In this document: positions 32,521-41,139 of the stretch, piece by piece
How the letters are laid out: the number at the start of each line of letters is the position of its first letter
Numbering within the stretch: position 1 is the stretch's first letter
Source of the DNA: Maribacter sp.
GTDB lineage: Bacteria > Bacteroidota > Bacteroidia > Flavobacteriales > Flavobacteriaceae
Length of the DNA: 41,950 nucleotides
Assembly (NCBI GenBank): GCA_022865355.1
Contig: JALHST010000070.1
Location: 1-41,950, forward strand
Direction of reading: 5' to 3'
Notes under the pieces: model-generated
Seen by the model: only the letters and a program-made list of their open reading frames with translations
What the model was told of the DNA's origin: nothing
The model's database searches: none
Translations under genes and position numbers: made by a program

Positions 32521-35064
32521 ATGAAAAAAGAAGCATTTACCTCCAGTCAATTATATGGCATCTTACCTACCGATATTGATGGCATCGAGGCCTTGGCCGA
32601 ACTAGCCCTTGATTTGCGCTGGTCATGGAACCATGCCGTTGACGAAATATGGTATCAGCTTGATCCCGATTTATGGATGGAAACCCATAATCCATGGGTG
32701 GTTTTGCAAAATGTCTCCCACGACCAGCTTAAAAAGCAAATGGCGGACCAAACATTTAGGGGTACCTTGGATGAAATGATGAAAGCGAAGGAAAAATCGC
32801 TTACCGATCCGGCATGGTTCCAAATGAACCATACCGACGCCCCTCTAGAATGCGTTGCGTATTTCAGTATGGAATTCATGCTTAACGAGGCCTTGCCTAT
32901 TTATGTTGGTGGCCTCGGCAACGTTGCCGGTGATCAATTGAAATCGGCCAGTGACCTTGGCGTTCCCGTTATCGCCCTTGGTTTGCTTTACCAGCAGGGG
33001 TATTTTCGGCAACTGATCGATCCATATGGCACGCAACAGGAATTATTCCCATACAATGATCCCGGACAATTGCCTATAACCCCTTTGCGATTGCCCAATG
33101 GGGAATGGCTGCGCGTGAAGGTAATCATGTCAGGCCATACCGTATGGTTGCGGACATGGCAGGTGCAAGTAGGACGTGTCAAACTTTATCTAATGGATAG
33201 TAATGATCCCACAAACATGCCCTTTCATAGAAGCATAACCAGCGAAGTCTATGGTGGTGGGTTGGAACTTCGCATCCAACAGGAAATCATCTTGGGTATA
33301 GGTGGCTGGAAATTGCTTAAGGCAATGAATATATCCCCAGAAGTCTGCCACATGAATGAGGGCCATGCGGCCTTTCTTGTCTTGGAACGGGCAGGTGATT
33401 TTATGAAGGAAAATAACGTAACTTTTGAGGAGGCCTTGGCGGTTACCCGGGCTGGAAATGTATTCACGACCCACACCGCGGTTGCCGCTGGATTTGATCA
33501 TTTTAGCCCAGCACTCATGTGGCAGTATTTTGGAAATTATGCCAAGGATGAGCTTAACCTCGATTTTAATGATTTGTTGGCCTTGGGAAGGGAAAACCCA
33601 TTCAATTGGTCAGCATATTTCAACATGGCGTATCTCGCAATTCACGGTAGTGGGGCAATCAATGGTGTTAGCCGTTTGCACAAGGATGTAAGTCGTAGAC
33701 TTTTTCGAAATTTATTCCCTAGATGGCCCATACATGAAGTGCCGGTAGGTTCGGTAACCAATGGTGTTCACATGCCCAGCTGGGATTCGGTTTTTGCCGA
33801 TAAAATCTGGACACACTCCTGTGGTAAAGAGCGATGGCGCGGTGAACTTGAAACCGTTGAAACCGATATTTTCTCTGCCTCCGATATTGACTTATGGCAG
33901 TTTCGCAAAGATGCACGAAATCATATGATCAATTATATCCGCGAACGGTTCGCAAGGCAATCAAAAGATTCGGGGCAATCTCTCGAAATTATCGAAAGGG
34001 CGAAACAGGTTTTCAATCCGGCCACCTTGACCCTAGGTTTTGCCCGACGCTTTGTGCCGTATAAAAGACCCAATCTGCTCTTGCACGATACCGAAAGACT
34101 AATTCGAATTCTAACCAATCCCAAACATCCAGTGCAACTGGTTTTAGCCGGAAAATCGCCCCCATACGACGAATCCGGAAAGGCCCTCATACGCCAATGG
34201 GTGCAATTCATACAACAACACAACTTATACGATCATGTCGTTTTCTTGAGCGATTATGATATGCTGCTCACCGAGCATCTTGTACAAGGAGTAGATGTCT
34301 GGTTGAATACGCCAAGACGGCCCTGGGAGGCCTGTGGCACCAGTGGTATGAAAGTTTTGGTGAATGGTGGCATAAACCTATCGGAACTTGACGGATGGTG
34401 GGCCGAGGCATATACCCCGGAGGTGGGATGGGCTTTGGGCGATGGGCAGGAACACGGCGACGATCCAACATGGGATGCGTTAGAGGCCACCAGTTTGTAC
34501 GATTTGTTGGAAGAAGAAGTCGTGCCAGAATTTTACACCCGGAGTGAAAATGGCATACCGGAGCCATGGGTAGCAAAAATGCGAAAGAGCATGTCAATAT
34601 TAACGCCCAGATTTTCGGCCAATCGCGCCGTACGGGAATATACTGAAAAGTATTACCTGCCTGCAGCAGCCAACTATAAAAAAAGAGCCTCAAATGGTGG
34701 GTGCGCCGGCAAGCAAATAGTTAATACGTTGCATGATCTGCAAACTAAATGGGAGCACCTGCAATTTGGCGAAACCCTAATAGAAAATATAGAAGGTGGT
34801 TATCATTTTACCATTCGAATCGCGTTGAACCATATTTCCCCAAATGATATCTCAGTAGAACTTTTTGCGGAAGGGATTAATGGCAGCTTATCGGAAATAA
34901 TTACGATGCGCCTCGATCCCCTTGCGGATAGTCAGATGGAACATACGTACCGCGCGCAAATCCATACAACTCGGGAAGCAAGTGATTATACTGCCCGTAT
35001 CATTCCCTCTCATGAAGATATATCAGTGCCTTTGGAAAACAACTTGATCCTTTGGCAACGATAA
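32521..35064 (+). CDS. glgP: Alpha-glucan (glycogen) phosphorylase
   Basis: This 847-residue enzyme belongs to the shorter, Thermotoga-like alpha-glucan phosphorylase group (GT35), with an N-terminal DUF3417-type region (about 10-115). It cleaves glycogen or maltodextrin with phosphate to glucose 1-phosphate, saving one ATP per glucose. The pyridoxal-phosphate lysine is Lys611 in GTSGMK, followed by VNGGINLSELDGWW. The last 110 residues form an extra beta-rich domain. It lies 36 bp after the LMF-like gene. Mobilising reserve glucan into PfkB-driven glycolysis fits an energy-stress island, although no box precedes it. Confidence 0.93.
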   Translation: MKKEAFTSSQLYGILPTDIDGIEALAELALDLRWSWNHAVDEIWYQLDPDLWMETHNPWVVLQNVSHDQLKKQMADQTFRGTLDEMMKAKEKSLTDPAWFQMNHTDAPLECVAYFSMEFMLNEALPIYVGGLGNVAGDQLKSASDLGVPVIALGLLYQQGYFRQLIDPYGTQQELFPYNDPGQLPITPLRLPNGEWLRVKVIMSGHTVWLRTWQVQVGRVKLYLMDSNDPTNMPFHRSITSEVYGGGLELRIQQEIILGIGGWKLLKAMNISPEVCHMNEGHAAFLVLERAGDFMKENNVTFEEALAVTRAGNVFTTHTAVAAGFDHFSPALMWQYFGNYAKDELNLDFNDLLALGRENPFNWSAYFNMAYLAIHGSGAINGVSRLHKDVSRRLFRNLFPRWPIHEVPVGSVTNGVHMPSWDSVFADKIWTHSCGKERWRGELETVETDIFSASDIDLWQFRKDARNHMINYIRERFARQSKDSGQSLEIIERAKQVFNPATLTLGFARRFVPYKRPNLLLHDTERLIRILTNPKHPVQLVLAGKSPPYDESGKALIRQWVQFIQQHNLYDHVVFLSDYDMLLTEHLVQGVDVWLNTPRRPWEACGTSGMKVLVNGGINLSELDGWWAEAYTPEVGWALGDGQEHGDDPTWDALEATSLYDLLEEEVVPEFYTRSENGIPEPWVAKMRKSMSILTPRFSANRAVREYTEKYYLPAAANYKKRASNGGCAGKQIVNTLHDLQTKWEHLQFGETLIENIEGGYHFTIRIALNHISPNDISVELFAEGINGSLSEIITMRLDPLADSQMEHTYRAQIHTTREASDYTARIIPSHEDISVPLENNLILWQR

Positions 35065-35227
35065 TAGCTCTTCCCAGCGAAACGGGAATGAAATTGAAAA
35101 TCGAATGCGATACATAAACCGTATTATATTAGGCTAGAATTCTCAATAGAATCCTTGTAAATGCCTGAAAAGCTCCCCATTTAAAATGCACATCCATAAA
35201 AGAACAAGGATCACCGACTTGGAAAAA

Positions 35228-36061
35228 TCAAAGTTCGATTTCCTGTCCTTGTACGGCCAATTCGATGGGAAAATCGTAGTTATGCTTTTCCATAAAGGTA
35301 TCGAACATTTGGGTTCTAAAATCATCACTGTGGGCCGGATTATGGTGAAAAAGAATCAAATGATCGGCATGGGCCCTTGCCGAATATTCGGCTGCCATCT
35401 CCAAGGAACTATGGCCCCACCCCACTTTATCGCCATATTCTTTTTTGCTATACTGAGAATCGTGTATCAGGAGATTCGTTCGCATGGCCAATCCTAGGCC
35501 CGAAACCCATTCATCCTCTTTATACAGGTGTGCCCGACCTAGGACAGGTTCATGATCCGGGATGTATGTAAGGGTCTTTGAACCATTTTGAATCCTAAAA
35601 CCAACGGTTGGCCCCGGATGACTAATAAATTCTGAGGTGATATTAAATCTCCCAAGGGAAAAAGTCGTATTCGGCAATTCGTGGATTTGAAGATTGCATG
35701 GAATATCACGCAATACCACTGGAAAAAGAGGAGGCGATAGAAACCGGTTCAATCGGGACTGGAGCGAATTGGTACTTCCACCTGGGCCCCATAGATGCAC
35801 TTCTTTATCAGGTTCGAACAACGGTTTGCAAAAACCCAGACCCTGTATATGATCTAAGTGCAAATGGGTCAATAAGATATCTATGCGGTCCGAGGTATAA
35901 TGTTGATCAAAATCGATCCCTAAAATCCCGGTGCCGGCGTCGACAATTAACCGTTGGTCACCATCTATGATTTCAATGCAAGAGGTATTTCCACCGTATT
36001 TTTGATTTTCGATGGAAGAAGTGGGATATGCCCCCCGAGTACCATGTAGTATTACCCTCAT
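35228..36061 (-). CDS. Metallo-beta-lactamase-fold hydrolase
   Basis: This 277-residue enzyme has the MBL-fold metal motif THLHLDH (His66, His68, Asp70, His71), a further HPG histidine, the IPDHE aspartate and a late FHHNP histidine, so both zinc sites look complete. Fold order resembles RNase Z- and PhnP-like phosphodiesterases rather than beta-lactamases; the substrate (perhaps a cyclic nucleotide or other phosphodiester) is unknown. Its ATG overlaps the stop of the upstream PAS gene by 4 bp, so the two proteins are translationally coupled and probably work together. It converges on glgP. Confidence 0.88.
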   Translation of the reverse strand: MRVILHGTRGAYPTSSIENQKYGGNTSCIEIIDGDQRLIVDAGTGILGIDFDQHYTSDRIDILLTHLHLDHIQGLGFCKPLFEPDKEVHLWGPGGSTNSLQSRLNRFLSPPLFPVVLRDIPCNLQIHELPNTTFSLGRFNITSEFISHPGPTVGFRIQNGSKTLTYIPDHEPVLGRAHLYKEDEWVSGLGLAMRTNLLIHDSQYSKKEYGDKVGWGHSSLEMAAEYSARAHADHLILFHHNPAHSDDFRTQMFDTFMEKHNYDFPIELAVQGQEIEL

Positions 36062-36456
36062 ATCCTGCGCTCATTATCCCAAAATATGGCAATAGCACCG
36101 GTAAATTCTTTTGATCGCCCAATAATGGGGATAGATGTAACCGAAATTTTTGTGGTTTTGCCCGAAAGGCTTTTTATCCAGAATGACTTATGTGCAGGTT
36201 CTTGGTTGTTTAAGGTCTTCACAAGCGGAAGTTCACCCGCGGGTAAATGGTTGCCATCTTCGTCTAATGGGTAAAATAAGGTACTCCACCTTCCCACTGG
36301 CATAGGTCCTGAATCCTGAAACCGTTGCCCGAGTATTTCTTCCGCAGGAACATTGTAGAATAATAAGGTGCCCTGCGGGTCGACAATAAATACGGGTACC
36401 GTGAGACAATCCGCCAATTGTCTACTCAGTATTATTTCTATGGTATGGCCGGACAT
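36058..36456 (-). CDS. Single PAS-domain protein
   Basis: This 132-residue protein is essentially one PAS domain: ADCLTVPVFIVDPQGTLLFYN, the helix EEILGQRF and the closing GAIAIFWDNERR strand. It lacks an output domain. The LOV cysteine motif is absent. It overlaps the MBL-fold gene by 4 bp, suggesting that it senses a ligand and controls the hydrolase. The upstream region (36457-36560) has a TATTTTTC-like and a TATATTTA-like -7 candidate but no full regulon box. Confidence 0.85.
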   Translation of the reverse strand: MSGHTIEIILSRQLADCLTVPVFIVDPQGTLLFYNVPAEEILGQRFQDSGPMPVGRWSTLFYPLDEDGNHLPAGELPLVKTLNNQEPAHKSFWIKSLSGKTTKISVTSIPIIGRSKEFTGAIAIFWDNERRI

Positions 36457-36740
36457 CGCAGGGCGAGATTAGACGTTAAAGTTATCTTAAATATAAGAAA
36501 AATACCTATAGGTTAACGGTTTACGGGTAATTATTGCATGTGACACGATAAAGGGAATCGAAATGAGTGGAAATATTATATATAAGAAAATTTATAGCTT
36601 TGGATTAGACCTGACGATTACTTCGCAATGTTCTCGAATTTGGGAGCAAGACGCTGCTGTATTGCACTGTGCACAAAAAGGAAACAGCCAAATCGCCACC
36701 AAAAAAATCCTGTGGGCACAGCCTGCCCATACCAAGAAAC

Positions 36741-36774
36741 AAAAAAAGCCCCCAACTTTCCTTAAAGGCTTTTT
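36741..36774. terminator. Bidirectional intrinsic terminator
   Basis: An 8-bp stem, AAAAAGCC (36743-36750) with GGCTTTTT (36767-36774), has A-rich and T-rich flanks, so it can end transcripts in both directions. It probably helps to stop the minus-strand carbohydrate operon from reading into the PAS/MBL genes. Confidence 0.65.
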
Positions 36775-36805
36775 GCGATCCGGACGAGGGAGCAAAAGCG
36801 ACGAC

Positions 36806-36829
36806 AAGCCACTAGAAATAGTGGCTTTT
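36806..36829 (+). terminator. GAAA-tetraloop hairpin
   Basis: A 9-bp perfect stem (36806-36814 with 36819-36827) capped by a GAAA tetraloop is followed by two more T. It could be a terminator on the plus strand or part of a larger RNA structure. Confidence 0.5.
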
Positions 36830-37189
36830 GTCATAAGAAAAACTTTGGGGGAGAAGCATGTGCCGCGTTTTTCGCGGAATGCCCAAGAGGGGACCATATC
36901 GTTAGGTCAGAATATTAGTGGCCCAATCCCTTACTTTAACGGGTTCCGCCGTTTTTTGTGTTTTGGATTTTGAACTAGAACAGCCTATAACGAAATATAA
37001 TGAACAGAACCATATGATTTTAAACGTATTGTATTTAATGATTTTGTTTCATAGAAGTATCCTCAAATAGGATAATTTAAAAGTGTTTCTTTAATTTACA
37101 ATTAAGGCCTCCTGAATTTGTGTTCAAATATTTTTTAAGATATTACTAAATTAATGGGGCCTTAATGGTTGGGATATTTGTAATACCGA

Positions 37190-39277
37190 CTAATTCTTAG
37201 GGGAAACTTCAATCAAAAGGAAATTCTTGAAAGAAACCTGGATTGATGGATTAATCCCTTGGAGTTCACCCAGATCTATTTGATTATAATAATCCCTCAC
37301 GGCATAGTTTTTAGCACTGTCAAGCCCTTTTAATCTTACCACATCATCCCATTCATCACCATAAAATGCATAGTACATGGTATCATTTTTTTTAATAACG
37401 TGGGTTTCAGGCTTGTCATAACCTATATCGTATAGTTCTCCTAAATACTGTTCCTTGGAAAGCATTTTTTCGTTGTAAAGGGAAAACCATTTTTTCCAAA
37501 TTTTTTCTTTTTCCGGGGTCAACAGATAGCTTTCGTGGGCGTCTGGATTATCTTTAGGCCAAGTAAACTTAGTACCTAGAACTGCTCCGATGCCAAAAGA
37601 ACTTGCAAAATCATTGGCATTGTCACTGAGTTCTACATGGTCCCCATAATATGCCGTTTGGGGAACTAATGCCTTATAGGTTTTGCCTTTGTGGCGTACT
37701 TGCCAACTGGAAAGTGGATCGGATGAAACGGCTTGGTTCATCGAGGCCATATTATAGAAGGACATACAAGTCCCACACGGGCAGTTCTCGATGACCGCGT
37801 TTGGTTTAATGCTTTTTGCCTCATCGTAGATCATTTTAAAAAAATCGGGTAATGCCTCCGGAGCCGAAAGCGGATTGTCAAGACTATAATCAAGATCTAC
37901 TGCATTCATTTGCTGCCCATCCATTTTAAGACCATCAAAACCCCAATCTTTCATAAAAAGATGTATAATATGTTTGGTATGGTCTATAACTTTTTCCTTG
38001 GCCGGGGACAAGTAATATGCATCCCACCAAGTAATAAACTGCGGAGATCCATTTTTCAAAGTTATCATCATCTCGGGATTGTTTTTTAAAGCTTGGCTAT
38101 TGGGGTCCGCGGCCAGCGGAGTCCACCAAATTTTGGCCTTAAGCCCTTCTTTATGAATGTTGTCCACCAATTTTTTGATTTCTTGGTTTCCTTTCGGAAA
38201 TTTATCATGATTGGCATCCCAGTCACCCTCTGCAATTTGAAAACCATCGTCAAGCACGGCCCATTTTATGCCAAGTTCCTTGACTTTGGGAAGCGTGCCG
38301 ACAATTTCATCCAAAGTGAAATTTCGTTCGTATCCCCAAGCACACCAGATGGGTTCAAAAGCAGCTTCTTCCCTTTCCGCCATTTTGATTCCCTTGTCCT
38401 GCATAATGTTGGAATATCTTTGAAGGTTCGCAAAGTAATCTCCTTTTGTAATCGAAACAAAGGTTTCCAATGTTTCGATCGAATCCTGCGATTTGAATAG
38501 GGCACGTTCTCCCATGTCTTCGGAAATTCCAATATGAACATCATTTCCATCCATAGGAAGTTCGGTTGGGAGACTCACCAATTTAGGTACCAGTGCCAAG
38601 TGGCCAATGGCAATATTTATATCGGGCCTCCAAATAGAAGTAACCGGGATGCCACCACCATAATCGGTATCGTTCATTCCCATAAAGTTTTTTTGATAAA
38701 AACCAGGAGCCAAAGGTTTTATCCAATCTTTCCGCTCTGTAGTAGAGCCACCTTGGAAAGCCCAAAATAGCGGGGCGTCGCCTTGAGAGAGAATATTGTA
38801 ATCGTTGTTAATCCATTTGTTGATATATACCTCCTTATTAGATTGGTTGATATATACTACTTTGGTAGTAATCATGTCAGGATATTTATCATAGGCAGTG
38901 ATTATTAGCTTTTTGTCAATAGATAGCTGCCCATCCTCATAACTCCCTTTTAATACCCATTGTTTCCCCTTCAATGCTCCCTCTAAGGACAATTTATCTA
39001 GCCCTGAATAGGCAAAATCACAAATATTTTTATCGTTTATTAGCAAATGTTCGGAGGGCTGAAAATTATCCATAATCGATTTGGCCCCATCCAAGGATGC
39101 TAAAAATTTTGTATGTAATTTGTCATTTACTTCGAAAAGAAGATTACCATGATTCAAACTAAGAACCACAGTATCCTCTTTTCCCTTGCAGGAAATAAAG
39201 AAGATGGCCAAGGCGATTACGGGGGGCCATATTTTTAATAATCTACTAATGGTTGAGAGCTTTTCTAGCATTTTCAT
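37190..39277 (-). CDS. GH36-like glycoside hydrolase lipoprotein
   Basis: This 695-residue protein has a long lipoprotein-type signal (lipidated Cys near residue 30, FFISCKG), an N-terminal beta-sandwich (about 40-300), a clan GH-D (beta/alpha)8 barrel (310-600) and a C-terminal beta domain. Catalytic candidates are the nucleophile Asp453 in KMDGQ and the acid/base Asp520 in SSDPLSS. Alpha-galactosidase or a related activity is likely; linkage and substrate are uncertain. It is the last gene of a four-gene operon and overlaps the amidohydrolase gene by 32 bp. The usual SusCD pair is not in the window. Confidence 0.85.
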   Translation of the reverse strand: MKMLEKLSTISRLLKIWPPVIALAIFFISCKGKEDTVVLSLNHGNLLFEVNDKLHTKFLASLDGAKSIMDNFQPSEHLLINDKNICDFAYSGLDKLSLEGALKGKQWVLKGSYEDGQLSIDKKLIITAYDKYPDMITTKVVYINQSNKEVYINKWINNDYNILSQGDAPLFWAFQGGSTTERKDWIKPLAPGFYQKNFMGMNDTDYGGGIPVTSIWRPDINIAIGHLALVPKLVSLPTELPMDGNDVHIGISEDMGERALFKSQDSIETLETFVSITKGDYFANLQRYSNIMQDKGIKMAEREEAAFEPIWCAWGYERNFTLDEIVGTLPKVKELGIKWAVLDDGFQIAEGDWDANHDKFPKGNQEIKKLVDNIHKEGLKAKIWWTPLAADPNSQALKNNPEMMITLKNGSPQFITWWDAYYLSPAKEKVIDHTKHIIHLFMKDWGFDGLKMDGQQMNAVDLDYSLDNPLSAPEALPDFFKMIYDEAKSIKPNAVIENCPCGTCMSFYNMASMNQAVSSDPLSSWQVRHKGKTYKALVPQTAYYGDHVELSDNANDFASSFGIGAVLGTKFTWPKDNPDAHESYLLTPEKEKIWKKWFSLYNEKMLSKEQYLGELYDIGYDKPETHVIKKNDTMYYAFYGDEWDDVVRLKGLDSAKNYAVRDYYNQIDLGELQGINPSIQVSFKNFLLIEVSPKN

Positions 39278-40316
39278 GGTATAATTTTTTTAAGATCGTA
39301 TCTCCCAGTCCCAGGCCATTTAGCGCCCAGTGGTATCCAAATTGGGATTTCTTATAAAAATGCTCGTCTTCCGTTTCTAAAATCCGAAACGTAATCTTAT
39401 ACATTTCGGGGTCAAAACCCATATCGGTCCCATACATTAGCCTATCTTGATATTTTTCAAAAAAAGCTTTTGTATATCTGGGTACGGGAGTAACTTCCGC
39501 ATATCTCGCGGCAATATCAAGGTATAGATTGTCATACGAATCCAGAAGTTTGCCTATGATACTAAAATCATAACTGCAATTGGCATAATGACAGGCGATG
39601 AAGGTGGTTCCGGGGCTGTTTTTCACTGCATTTTCCAAAGTCTTAATAAGTTCGGCGTGCAATAGTAACCCTTTTTTTGATGTATCTATTTTCCACTCAG
39701 CGGCATTCATTAATCCATCATTATGGAGGTCTATCGGCTCATACATCCAGTAAGGTTCCGCTACATGGATACTGATTGGCATTCCCAGTTCACCACACCT
39801 TTTAAGTAACGGTTTCATCCGCTCATCATCAATGTGCATTCCATAGGCCGGAGTAGGTTTTGAATATAGCATTCCTTCTCCTTTATCTCCAATTTCGCCA
39901 ACGCCCCGCGCGCCTACTTCATAGCATCTTTCTAATTCCTTAACTGCTATCTCGCTCCACCCTTCTTTTTCATATCCGGTAAAATAAAAACCGCACCAGA
40001 GTTCAAAACGCCCGTCATATTTTGAATAAATATTGTAAATACTGTCAAATGCCTTTCCCGTCTGATACGTTAGGATAGTTGTTCTTTCAATCCCCAGTTC
40101 GTCCATAGCATGCACCCATTGTTCAATTTCTTCCTTCGTTGTCGCGTAAGGATGGGAATGTAAATCGATAATCGGAAATTTTGCTTTTTTGATTTCCGTC
40201 TTTTGTGATCTGTAAATTGATACGGGATCGTAGTCTTTTAGGAGGATTTCCTCTTGGGCATAACTATTGGAAAATCCCAGGCAAATTAAAATTACAAGTA
40301 TTGTCCTGTTTGTCAT
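39246..40316 (-). CDS. Secreted amidohydrolase (amidohydrolase-2 type)
   Basis: This 356-residue protein has a cleavable signal peptide (MTNRTILVILICLGFSNSYAQ) and a TIM-barrel metal-dependent hydrolase domain: DLHSHP (first metal His pair), GVGEIGD, ISIHVAEP, ACHYAN and the late Asp in YGTDMG. Related enzymes act as lactonases, decarboxylases or deacylases; the true substrate is not evident. It sits 1 bp from the aldolase gene and overlaps the GH36 gene, so all are tightly co-expressed. A lactonase role in sugar catabolism is a guess from context. Confidence 0.82.
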   Translation of the reverse strand: MTNRTILVILICLGFSNSYAQEEILLKDYDPVSIYRSQKTEIKKAKFPIIDLHSHPYATTKEEIEQWVHAMDELGIERTTILTYQTGKAFDSIYNIYSKYDGRFELWCGFYFTGYEKEGWSEIAVKELERCYEVGARGVGEIGDKGEGMLYSKPTPAYGMHIDDERMKPLLKRCGELGMPISIHVAEPYWMYEPIDLHNDGLMNAAEWKIDTSKKGLLLHAELIKTLENAVKNSPGTTFIACHYANCSYDFSIIGKLLDSYDNLYLDIAARYAEVTPVPRYTKAFFEKYQDRLMYGTDMGFDPEMYKITFRILETEDEHFYKKSQFGYHWALNGLGLGDTILKKLYHENARKALNH

Positions 40317-40317
40317 T

Positions 40318-41139
40318 CTATTTGAAATTAATGGTTCTCAATTTATCCTCGACCAGAGCAGTAGCTTTGGAAGTTGCTTTTGGAAAGACTTCCCGCAAAT
40401 CAATATTGTCTGAATTCTTTAGTTCGATTTGTAGACTTTTCATAAAAATATTCTTGATTTCGGTTGCCAGATTTATTTTTGTAATCCCATTCTTAATGGC
40501 CGCTTGCAATTGGTCGTTCGGGATACCCGAACTTCCGTGTAGTACCAATGCGGCAGGGGTGACCACATTGATTTCCCGTATCAGGTCTAACTGCAGTTTG
40601 GGCGAATCTTTATAAAACCCGTGTGCCGACCCCACTGCGATCGCTAAGGCGTTGACACCGGTGGCATCGACAAATTTCTTGGCATCCTCAGGCCGGGTGT
40701 AGATCATCTTTTGATCTTGGCCCAATTTTGAAATATACCCCAATTCAGCTTCCACATTGATATCATGTTTTCCGGCATACCTTACAATTTCTTGGGTAAT
40801 CGCTACATTCTCATCAAAGGGTTTTTCGCTAGCATCTATCATAACGGAATCAAACCCGGCATCGATACATCTTTTTACCAAGGTCACGTCCTGGCCATGA
40901 TCTAGGTGAAGCCAAGCGGTTACGCCATATTGTGATACGGCACTTCGGGCAAGTGCCATGGCGATATCGAGCCCCATATAGTTTATAGAGCTTTCGGAAA
41001 GCTGCACGATAAGGTCGGAACCTGTGTTTTTAGCGGCAGTTAGTACCGCCGACAGGGTTTCAAAATTATAAAAATTGGTGGCCAATAGGGCTGTTCCGTT
41101 CTTTTTATTGAGCGCTAGTCTTTCTTGTAGCTTCATCAT
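40318..41139 (-). CDS. Class II fructose/tagatose-bisphosphate-type aldolase
   Basis: This 273-residue class II aldolase has zinc-site motifs HLDHGQD (first ligand and catalytic Asp) and HGSSG (late His), plus the glutamate in EAELG and the phosphate-binding NLATE. The family (FbaA/GatY/KbaY) splits ketose 1-phosphates or 1,6-bisphosphates. Size favours the GatY/KbaY or Fba-IIB group over housekeeping FbaA. It overlaps the PfkB kinase gene by 4 bp, so kinase and aldolase form one catabolic unit: the kinase phosphorylates and the aldolase cleaves. Confidence 0.9.
   Translation of the reverse strand: MMKLQERLALNKKNGTALLATNFYNFETLSAVLTAAKNTGSDLIVQLSESSINYMGLDIAMALARSAVSQYGVTAWLHLDHGQDVTLVKRCIDAGFDSVMIDASEKPFDENVAITQEIVRYAGKHDINVEAELGYISKLGQDQKMIYTRPEDAKKFVDATGVNALAIAVGSAHGFYKDSPKLQLDLIREINVVTPAALVLHGSSGIPNDQLQAAIKNGITKINLATEIKNIFMKSLQIELKNSDNIDLREVFPKATSKATALVEDKLRTINFK

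Larger units (their letters stand above)
36457..37189. other. 733-bp non-coding gap with hairpins
   Basis: No convincing gene is present. The ORF at 36563-36973 runs through two hairpins and has no family likeness. The stretch holds a bidirectional terminator (36743-36774), a 9-bp GAAA-loop hairpin (36806-36827), a long-range CCCCCAA/TTGGGGG pairing flanking both, and an AT-rich tail with a small 6-bp hairpin (37058-37063 with 37069-37074). It separates the stress island from the carbohydrate operon. Confidence 0.65.

Noticed and set aside
35065-35227. TTCCC/GGGAA hairpin after glgP
   Set aside because: A 5-bp stem without a T run is too weak to call a terminator.
36536-36552. TGACACGATAAA upstream of the PAS/MBL genes
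   Set aside because: Only the left half-site matches and spacing to the -7 candidates is wrong in both directions.
36808-36826. CTAGAAATAG resembling the tracrRNA/sgRNA tetraloop region
   Set aside because: No CRISPR repeats or cas genes are in the window; it is a simple GAAA-capped hairpin.
36563-36973. Plus-strand ORF of 136 codons
   Set aside because: It runs through two hairpin terminators, has no family likeness and an unlikely composition, so I treat it as chance.
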